Shown one piece after another: positions 34,899 through 40,966 of a stretch of DNA of 64,000 bases. The notes below the pieces were generated by a model, which was given only the letters and a program-made list of their open reading frames with translations, had not been told where the DNA came from and did not search any database. The first letter of the stretch is position 1. Each line of letters starts with the position of its first letter. Both the position numbers and the translations under genes were made by a program. Source of the stretch: Pseudofrankia coriaricola (lineage in GTDB: Bacteria; Actinomycetota; Actinomycetes; Frankiales; Frankiaceae); assembly GCF_001854805.1 (NCBI RefSeq), contig NZ_MBLO01000248.1:1-64000 (forward strand), read 5' to 3'.

Positions 34899-35398
34899 CG
34901 TCGGTGCTGCTCCCGTCCGGGCCGGCATCCGGCGCCGTCGGAGATGAGCCCGCGGACGCACGCCACCGAGCAGGCCCGACAAGTCGGCGGCACATACTTG
35001 CTTAACACAAGCTAACGATCGACATCTCAGCACATCCCAAAATCTGACGTTCACGTAACTGATCGACTCCCGAGACGTCACGACCAAGGTCACGCGGCGT
35101 CCGGGGGCGAGCACAGACCCGGCGATCCCGGCGACGTGCCGAGCCTGGCCAGCGCGCGCCGACGTGGGTTGGTGTGTGCCGGCGCGCGCCGGCGTGGGCC
35201 GGCGCACAGGCTCGGGCCGGCGTGGGCGGGCGCGCCGGCTTGGGCAGACTTCGACGGACAAGCTTCGACGCGTGACGATCGGCTGGCTACGCAAAGTCGG
35301 GAAGAATCTTCCCGGACGGGTGTCGATCCGTCCAAGAGCCGTTCGTCGGATCCGTGAGCGGTCCGAGAGGCGGGCCGCGAGACGACAGGGGACATGCG
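34899..35398. other. Divergent intergenic region between the MFS gene and the DGPF gene
   Basis: About 500 bases. Around 34995-35020 an imperfect dyad TTGCTT-AACAC-AAGCTAA stands upstream of the transporter and may be an operator. Positions 35155-35250 are low-complexity GGCGCGCGCCGGCG-type repeats. No gene is supported. Confidence 0.4.
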
Positions 35399-35746
35399 AT
35401 GGCGCAGTACCTGATCCTGATCTACGAGGACGAGGCTGGCTATGTCGCCGGCGGCCAGGCCGCCACCGACCGGGCGATGCGCGAGCACACGGCGTTCGGG
35501 GAGAAGAACGGGCCGTCCCTGCGTGGCGGCAACGCCCTGCAGCCGGTCGGCACGGCGACGTCGGTCCGCTCCGACAGCGCCGGCGGGTTCACCGTCACTG
35601 ACGGCCCGTTCGCCGAGACGAAGGAGGCCCTCGGCGGCTACTACCTCGTCGAGGCCGCCAATCTCGACGAGGCGATCGCGATCGCGAAGGAGGTCCCGGC
35701 GCCGTTCGGCGGCGTCGAGGTCCGCCCGATCATGACCTTCGAGTAG
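35399..35746 (+). CDS. DGPF (YCII-related) domain protein, ECF42 partner
   Basis: A 115-residue single-domain protein starting MAQYLILIYEDE and carrying the motif VTDGPFAETKEALGGYY, the DGPF signature. It ends in VEVRPIMTFE, typical of the family. The ATG at 35399 has AGGGGAC upstream. The sigma factor gene begins 13 bases after its stop. Such pairs define the ECF42 group, where the DGPF proteins are conserved in genomic context; their biochemical role is not settled. Confidence 0.93.
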   Translation: MAQYLILIYEDEAGYVAGGQAATDRAMREHTAFGEKNGPSLRGGNALQPVGTATSVRSDSAGGFTVTDGPFAETKEALGGYYLVEAANLDEAIAIAKEVPAPFGGVEVRPIMTFE

Positions 35747-35759
35747 GCCCGACCACCCG

Positions 35760-37100
35760 ATGCGCACCGCCGAAGTGGCCGCCGCGGTCGCCGATGCGCA
35801 CCGGCGCGAGTGGGCGTTCGTTCTCGCGGCGACGGTGCGCGTCACCCGTGACCTCGACGTCGCCGAGGAGTGCGTCCAGGAGGCCTACGCCCGCGCGCTG
35901 ACGGCCTGGGCGGATGAGGGGATCCCCGCGCGGCCGGGCGGCTGGCTGACGACGGTCGCCCGGCGGCGGGCCATCGACCTGCTCCGCCGGGACGCGGCCC
36001 TGCGCCGCAGCCTGCCCCTGCTCATCGAGGACGAGGCCGCGCCGGGCCCGGAGGACGAGGTCACCTCGCCCTCCGGGCCGCGCCCCGGTTCCCGGCCCCG
36101 GATGCCGGCACTGGACTTGGCGGACCTGCCGGTGGTCGAGGGCGCGGCCGACGATCGACTTCGGCTGATCTTCACCTGCTGCCACCCGGCGCTGGCGCCC
36201 GAGGCGCGGGTGGCGCTGACCCTGCGGCTGCTGTGCGGGCTGACGACGGCCGAGGTGGCGCGGGCGTTCCTCGTGAGCGAGCCGACGATGGCCGCCCGGA
36301 TCACCCGGGCCAAGAAGAAGATCACAGCGGCCCGGATCCCGTACCGGGTGCCGCCGCCCACCGAACTGCCCGATCGGGTCGACGCGGTGCTCACCGTCGT
36401 CCACCTGCTCTTCACGACCGGTCACACCGCGCCCGCCGGTGCCGACCTGGTCCGCCGCGACCTCGTCGAGCGGGCGCTGGACCTCGCCAGGATGCTGCGC
36501 CTGCTGCTACCCGACGACCCGGACGTCGCCGGCCTGCTCGCCCTCATCCTGCTCACCGACGCCCGGGCGGCCGGCCGGGTCGGCCCCGACGGGCGGCTGC
36601 TGCTGCTCGCCGAGCAGGACCGGGCCCAGTGGGACCGGGCCGCGATCGACGAGGGCATCGCTTTGGTCCGCGAGGGGCTACGCCGACGCGGGCCCGGGCA
36701 CGGCCCGGGGCGGCTGCCCGGCCGGTACCCGCTGATGGCCGCGATCGCGGCGGTGCATTCCGGCTCGCCCAGCTGGGCCGACACCGACTGGCGCGAGATC
36801 GTCGGCCTCTACGGCCTGCTGGCCGCGCGCTGGCCGTCGCCGGTCGTGGCCCTCAACCGGGCGGTCGCGGTCGGTTTCGCGAACGGGCCGGCCGCCGGCC
36901 TCGCCGCGCTGGATGACCTCGCCGCCGAACCCCAGCTCGCCGGTTACGGCTATCTCCCCGCCGCCCGTGCCGACTTCCTGCGCCAGCTCGGCCGCCCGGG
37001 CGAAGCCCGCCTCGCCTACGAGGAGGCCCTCACCCTCACCGACAACTCCGTCGAACGCGACTTCCTCGCCACCCGCCTCCGCCAGCTCGACCAGCCCTGA
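35760..37100 (+). CDS. ECF42-type sigma factor with C-terminal TPR-like extension
   Basis: A 446-residue extracytoplasmic-function sigma factor, much longer than a minimal one. Region 2 includes DVAEECVQEAYARAL and RPGGWLTTVARRRAIDLLRR. Region 4 includes LRLLCGLTTAEVARAFLVSE and TMAARITRAKKKI. From about residue 210 it continues with a helical, TPR-like extension (for example LNRAVAVGFANGPAAGLAAL) that ends close to RQLGRPGEARLAYEEAL. ECF42 members lack a linked anti-sigma factor and the extension is thought to control activity. It probably drives its own operon. No glycan link is evident. Confidence 0.93.
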   Translation: MRTAEVAAAVADAHRREWAFVLAATVRVTRDLDVAEECVQEAYARALTAWADEGIPARPGGWLTTVARRRAIDLLRRDAALRRSLPLLIEDEAAPGPEDEVTSPSGPRPGSRPRMPALDLADLPVVEGAADDRLRLIFTCCHPALAPEARVALTLRLLCGLTTAEVARAFLVSEPTMAARITRAKKKITAARIPYRVPPPTELPDRVDAVLTVVHLLFTTGHTAPAGADLVRRDLVERALDLARMLRLLLPDDPDVAGLLALILLTDARAAGRVGPDGRLLLLAEQDRAQWDRAAIDEGIALVREGLRRRGPGHGPGRLPGRYPLMAAIAAVHSGSPSWADTDWREIVGLYGLLAARWPSPVVALNRAVAVGFANGPAAGLAALDDLAAEPQLAGYGYLPAARADFLRQLGRPGEARLAYEEALTLTDNSVERDFLATRLRQLDQP

Positions 37101-37257
37101 GGCCCGGGCACCGGAGCCGGGGACAGGGGCCGCAGGCCAGGGAGCAGGACCAGGGGCCAGGCGGTCGGGACCGGGGAAACCGAAGGCAGCCATGGGACAC
37201 GGCGGTCCGCGGGCGGCGCAGCGGTCACAGTTGGTCACGGCGACGAGGGGCAGGCCG

Positions 37258-37851
37258 TCAGCCGGCCGAGGCCAGCTCCCGTGGGGCGGCGGCCAGGACG
37301 AGCAGCTCGTCGACGGACCACTGGTCGTAGGCATGCTCGCCGTACTTGGCGGCGAGCACCTTGCCGTCGGGCGCGATCAGGAAGTCGCCGGGCAGGCCGA
37401 GGCGGCCGTGCGGCTGGCGCCGCGCCGGCGGCCGGTCCCGGCCCCGCAGGACCGCCCAGGTACTGCGGGCGACCCCGCCGATGACCGCGCCCCACGCCCG
37501 CGGGTCGAGCAGCGCGCGGGCAGCCGACTCGACGCCGAACTCCACGTAGAGCCGTCTGTCCGGATCTGCGATCAGCGTCAAAGGCAGCTCGTCGGCATAG
37601 CGGGCGAGCTCGGCCGCCGGCGAGTGGAAGACGACGACCTCCCGCACCCCTGCGCCTTCGATCTCGGCGACCCGACGGGCGACAGAGCGAAGGTGCAGGT
37701 TGCAGATGGGACAGCCGGCAAACCGCCGGAACTGCAGGTGAACGAGCCGTCCAGCCGGATCGGGGACCGGTATCGGCGGGCCGGCGACAGGCACGAGCTC
37801 GCGGACGGCGACCACGTCACCGGGCCGCACCGGGTTTCGCGGGGTATACAT
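37258..37851 (-). CDS. Peroxiredoxin-like (AhpC/TSA-type) thioredoxin-fold protein
   Basis: A 197-residue protein. Residues 44-53 read RFAGCPICNL with Cys47 and Cys50 in a CPIC arrangement, on a thioredoxin-fold strand; VVFHSP follows. The later LPGDFLIAPDGKVL segment is typical of AhpC-TSA_2 proteins. It probably reduces peroxides or acts as a disulfide reductase. It is divergent from the TetR gene at 38095, and a promoter with two palindromic operators lies immediately upstream, so TetR control is likely. Oxidative or electrophile stress is a plausible trigger. Confidence 0.85.
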   Translation of the reverse strand: MYTPRNPVRPGDVVAVRELVPVAGPPIPVPDPAGRLVHLQFRRFAGCPICNLHLRSVARRVAEIEGAGVREVVVFHSPAAELARYADELPLTLIADPDRRLYVEFGVESAARALLDPRAWGAVIGGVARSTWAVLRGRDRPPARRQPHGRLGLPGDFLIAPDGKVLAAKYGEHAYDQWSVDELLVLAAAPRELASAG

Positions 37852-37869
37852 CAGGATCTCACTCCCACC

Positions 37870-37919
37870 GTAGGCGTACAGGGTACGCCTACCAGCGTAG
37901 GCGTACCCTGTACGCTGTC
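37870..37919. promoter_or_regulatory. Twin palindromic operator, TetR-type
   Basis: Site 1 (37870-37892) is GTAGGCGTAC, three bases, then its exact complement. Site 2 (37897-37919) has the same left arm, a three-base spacer and a partial right arm. The repeat starts are 27 bases apart. They overlap the promoter of the peroxiredoxin-like gene and are probably bound by the TetR protein encoded at 38095. Confidence 0.8.
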
Positions 37920-37921
37920 AA
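37894..37921 (-). promoter_or_regulatory. Promoter of the peroxiredoxin-like gene
   Basis: On the minus strand TTGACA (37916-37921) and TACGCT (37894-37899) are separated by 16 bases. The -35 consensus is exact. Operator site 2 covers most of the promoter and site 1 lies just downstream, an arrangement that suits repression. Confidence 0.7.
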
Positions 37922-38094
37922 CCCACTGAAGCCGCACCCCCAGCTGACCGCTCCTCCGAGCGGGACGTCTCGCCGGCCGCCACGGGTCACCGGCCCGGCG
38001 ACCCGCTGGCCCGCCGACCCGCTGACCCGAGGACCCACCGACCCGCTGGCCCGGCGACCGCCGGCCCGGCCCGACTACCCGATGGACGATCCCG

Positions 38095-38721
38095 ATGCCG
38101 CGCCGCCCCTCGCTCACCCACCTGCAGCTGGCGTCGGCGGCCCTCGACGTCGTCGACCGGGACGGCCTCGCCGGACTGACCATGCGAGCGGTCGCCGCCC
38201 AGCTCGGTGTGAGCACGATGGGGCTCTACCGATACGTCCAGGACCGGGACGAGCTGGAAGAACTGGTCGTCGAGACCGTGCTCGGCGAGATCGACACGGA
38301 TCCGCCTGGGCCGGGCGATGCCGCGTCCTGGCGGGAGCAGCTCACGGTGATGGCCAGAAGGCTGCGCGACACGGTGGGCACCCACCCGTCGACGGTCCCG
38401 CTGGCGCTCACCCGCCGGTACCGTTCGACGGCGATCATGCGCTGGTCGGAGACAGTGCTCGCCATCCTGGCCGGCGCCGGCATCGACGGCGAGCGGCGCG
38501 TGATCGCGTTGCGCAGCCTCCTGGCCTACGCGATCGGCGCCATCCAGCTCGAGCACCTCGGCGGCCCATCCGGCCTCGATGCCCTGGCCACCGTCCCCAG
38601 CTCCGCCGTTTCGTCCGAGTTCCCGTTTCTGGCGGACAGCGCCGCCGCGGCGGCCGGCGTCACCCGCGACGACGAGTTCGTCGGCGGCGTGGCCCTCCTC
38701 CTGGACGGCCTAACTCCCTGA
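38095..38721 (+). CDS. TetR family transcriptional regulator
   Basis: A 208-residue protein. The N-terminal helix-turn-helix region (about 8-55) includes LTMRAVAAQLGVSTMGLYRY, a canonical TetR recognition helix. The rest is a helical ligand-binding domain without recognisable ligand residues, similar to the TetR_C families with an RDELEELV start. It is divergent from the peroxiredoxin-like gene at 37851, and the twin operator lies between them, so it probably represses that gene and possibly itself. Confidence 0.92.
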   Translation: MPRRPSLTHLQLASAALDVVDRDGLAGLTMRAVAAQLGVSTMGLYRYVQDRDELEELVVETVLGEIDTDPPGPGDAASWREQLTVMARRLRDTVGTHPSTVPLALTRRYRSTAIMRWSETVLAILAGAGIDGERRVIALRSLLAYAIGAIQLEHLGGPSGLDALATVPSSAVSSEFPFLADSAAAAAGVTRDDEFVGGVALLLDGLTP

Positions 38722-39259
38722 AGCGGATGTGCGCGGTCGATGATCGCGGCGATCTCCTCCTCGGGGCTTCTCCGCGATGGTCTAACTCACTGAAGCGGAT
38801 TTCCCGGCCGCCGGCCCGAAGGTGACCTAGGAACCCCGCGTGTTAGGGCATTTGACCTGCCGATATTTGGGCCGGTCTCAGCGTGAACAGTTCCGGTCTC
38901 ACCTTCCCGGCGTTTTTAAGGACTTGGCCTCTTGATATTTGGTGCCACTTTCATGATCTGGTGGAATCTTAGAAGCTGGGGCTCCGAGGATCCCACCAGA
39001 TCATGAACGGCCCCGCGTTCAGCGCCAAGGTGCACGACGAGGCGCGGCCATCCGGCCGCTCGTCCCGCCCATACCAGGGTAAAGCGAAATGCACCTAGTC
39101 AGGATTCTTCGCGATCTTCGCGCGGACCGTTGACCTGCGGTGATGCTGGTCGATCTTGGCCTAGCCAAGCGGCATTGAGGCGAAGCGAGAACATGCCGGA
39201 GCCCTGAAGGTGGCCTGACAGGACACACACTTGAAGAGCCGTTTGCGGCAGCCGGGGCC
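38722..39259. other. Relatively AT-rich intergenic region, possible mobile element remnant
   Basis: About 540 bases, less GC-rich than the surroundings. CTGAAGCGGAT occurs twice near 38722 and 38793. TTGACCT-N3-GATATTTGG and TTGGCCT-N3-GATATTTGG occur near 38860 and 38925. A 14-bp perfect inverted repeat is at 38951-39006. These features are compatible with decayed insertion-sequence ends, but I see no transposase fragment. Confidence 0.4.
38951..39006. repeat. Inverted repeat with 14-bp perfect arms
   Basis: TCATGATCTGGTGG at 38951-38964 is the exact reverse complement of 38993-39006, with 28 bases between. It could be a hairpin terminator or the abutted ends of a lost mobile element. It lies downstream of the TetR gene but 230 bases from its stop. 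Confidence 0.65.
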
Positions 39260-39853
39260 TCAGGAGCCGAGGCTGGCCCCTACCTCGAGGTCGACGAGGA
39301 TCCCGGTCTGCACCGTGCCGACCTGTCCTGGCTGTAGGGCGGTCCGAAACCGCTTCGGCGACGTGGTCACGTCCTCGTAGGACGGTGGTTCGCCGGTCGG
39401 CTGCCAGTTTCTCGGCCCGACCTCAATCATGCGGCACGTCTGGACTCGAATGCCGCGGATGGTCCCGTGGGTCTCCGGGAACGACTCCGGAACACCAGCG
39501 TGGTGGTCCTCGCCGATGTAGCCGGTAAGCCGGACCGGGCCCGCCGTTGGCTGACGGGCCACCCAGAAGAGCGACAGGCCGTCGGCGACGTCGGGCGCTC
39601 CCAGCCACGTGCCGTGGCGGGGGTTGTCTGCCGGCATCGACGCCGTTTGGGCGCCCAGGTGCGCGGCAACCAGGTCCAGCTCGACCAGTCCGGCCCCGTC
39701 GGAGCCGTCCCGCTCCGACTGTGCCGTGAACACGAGCTGCCATCTCACGTGGTCTCCCACCGAGGGCGGATCCATGCAGCATTCGATCTGCCAACTCTCG
39801 ACGTGCACAGGCAGGCGCATGTCCACATCGTCCCGGGCCGATGGCCGCGGCAT
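39260..39853 (-). CDS. Conserved-looking protein of unknown function
   Basis: A 197-residue protein. Near the N-terminus it reads MRLPVHVESWQIECC, then PPSVGDHVRWQLVF, a pattern I associate with small actinobacterial proteins (possibly DUF6578; not certain). The remainder is mixed alpha/beta with no catalytic motif I recognise, no signal peptide and no membrane segment. ATG at 39853 is chosen because GAGGTGAT, a near-perfect ribosome binding site, lies 7 bases upstream; GTG at 39865 and ATG at 39820 are alternatives. It is divergent from the dehydrogenase gene. Confidence 0.68.
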   Translation of the reverse strand: MPRPSARDDVDMRLPVHVESWQIECCMDPPSVGDHVRWQLVFTAQSERDGSDGAGLVELDLVAAHLGAQTASMPADNPRHGTWLGAPDVADGLSLFWVARQPTAGPVRLTGYIGEDHHAGVPESFPETHGTIRGIRVQTCRMIEVGPRNWQPTGEPPSYEDVTTSPKRFRTALQPGQVGTVQTGILVDLEVGASLGS

Positions 39854-40101
39854 CCGAGATATCACCTCGACGACACGACCGATCTTCGGCGCGCCCGACT
39901 CAGTCCGGCGTACCAGGGATCTGCCGGCTTGGAGACTGCCGTCGCGGGCCGGTGCCGGTTGGCTTTCCCGCCGCGGTCAAATGTCGCCGGTTCGACGCCT
40001 GATGCCGAGACTTGCCGCGACGGTCATGACCCGCGACGCTTCGAACCTGTTCTCCCCCTACGGAGGACGACCCGGCGACCGACCTTGGAGAGGCGGGAAA
40101 G

Positions 40102-40959
40102 ATGACAACTGAGGCCGGTAGCCCAGCGGTGCCCACAGGCCCGTTAGTGATCCTGGGGACAACGGCCGCCGGGTGTGCGAAAGAAGATCATTTTCGCACA
40201 CCCTTTGGCCCTCTAGCTGGCAAGGCCGCGATCGTGACCGGCGGCGGGCAGGGAGTCGGCCGCGGCATCGCGCTCGCGCTGGCTGGTGCCGGGGCGCGGG
40301 TGGTCGTCTGCGGCCGTACCGAGCCGACGCTCGACGCCGTCCGCAAGGAGATCGAGGCGCGCGGCGGCACGGCCCTGACCATCCGCTGCGACGTCACCGT
40401 GCCCGCCGACCTCATCCGGCTCGTGGAGCTGACCGTCGCCGCGTTCGGGACTGTCGACATCCTCGTCAACAGCGCCATGACCGTGCCATTCGGGACGCTG
40501 CTGGACATCAGCGAGGAGACGATCGCGGCCGGCTGGGAGTCGGGCCCGCTCGCCGCGCTCCGCCTGATGCGTTTGTGCCATCCCTACCTGCGGGGCGGCG
40601 GCTCGGTCGTCAACGTCTCCTCCGGCGCCTCGATCGCGCCGATGACCCACGACCGCGCCGTCTACGCGGCAACGAAGGCCGCGCTGAACTCGATCTCGCG
40701 CGGCGCCGCCGTCGAATGGGGCCCCGACGGCATCCGCGTCAACACGATCATGCCGTTCGCGCACTCCCCAGCTCTCGAGCGTTTCGCCGCCGACGAGCCC
40801 GCGGCCATGGCCGACGTCCTCGCCACCATCCCGCTACGCCGCACCGGCGACCCCGAATCCGACATCGGCCAGGCCGCGGTCTTTCTGGCCAGCCCAGCCG
40901 CCGCCTACATCACGGGCGCGATCCTCCCGGTAGACGGCGGCGCCGCCTACGTCCGCTGA
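40102..40959 (+). CDS. Short-chain dehydrogenase/reductase with an in-frame palindromic element insert
   Basis: A 285-residue SDR. The cofactor motif TGGGQGVG is at 46-53, the NSA motif (NNAG equivalent) near 123, serines 173-174, and the catalytic Tyr188 and Lys192 (YAATK). The C-terminus has the usual ITGAILPVDGG. It would oxidise or reduce a hydroxyl/carbonyl with NAD(P)H; substrate unknown. The 23 residues from about 16 to 38 are encoded by the 69-bp palindromic element, which lies just before the first beta strand and keeps the frame. Without it the N-terminus would read MTTEAGSPAVPTGPL directly into AGKAAIVTGGG. An alternative is that translation starts inside or after the element, but no start codon with a good site was seen there. 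Confidence 0.85.
   Translation: MTTEAGSPAVPTGPLVILGTTAAGCAKEDHFRTPFGPLAGKAAIVTGGGQGVGRGIALALAGAGARVVVCGRTEPTLDAVRKEIEARGGTALTIRCDVTVPADLIRLVELTVAAFGTVDILVNSAMTVPFGTLLDISEETIAAGWESGPLAALRLMRLCHPYLRGGGSVVNVSSGASIAPMTHDRAVYAATKAALNSISRGAAVEWGPDGIRVNTIMPFAHSPALERFAADEPAAMADVLATIPLRRTGDPESDIGQAAVFLASPAAAYITGAILPVDGGAAYVR
40145..40213 (+). repeat. 69-bp palindromic element inside a coding sequence
   Basis: It starts TAGTGATCCTGGGGAC and has the stem GGGTGTGCGAA with TTCGCACACCC. It is flanked by GGCCCGT-TAG on the left and GGCCCTC-TAG on the right, which looks like a target duplication. Its length is a multiple of three, and the frame used contains no stop codon. Confidence 0.92.
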
Positions 40960-40966
40960 CAACAGG

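Noticed and set aside
35155-35250. Structured RNA in the GGCGCGCGCC-rich stretch
   Set aside because: The pairing potential comes from simple low-complexity repetition, and no defined RNA family features are seen.
39019-39228. A 69-codon minus-strand frame in the AT-richer island
   Set aside because: It is Arg-rich with no recognised motif and no ribosome binding site, and it lies in repeat-bearing DNA.
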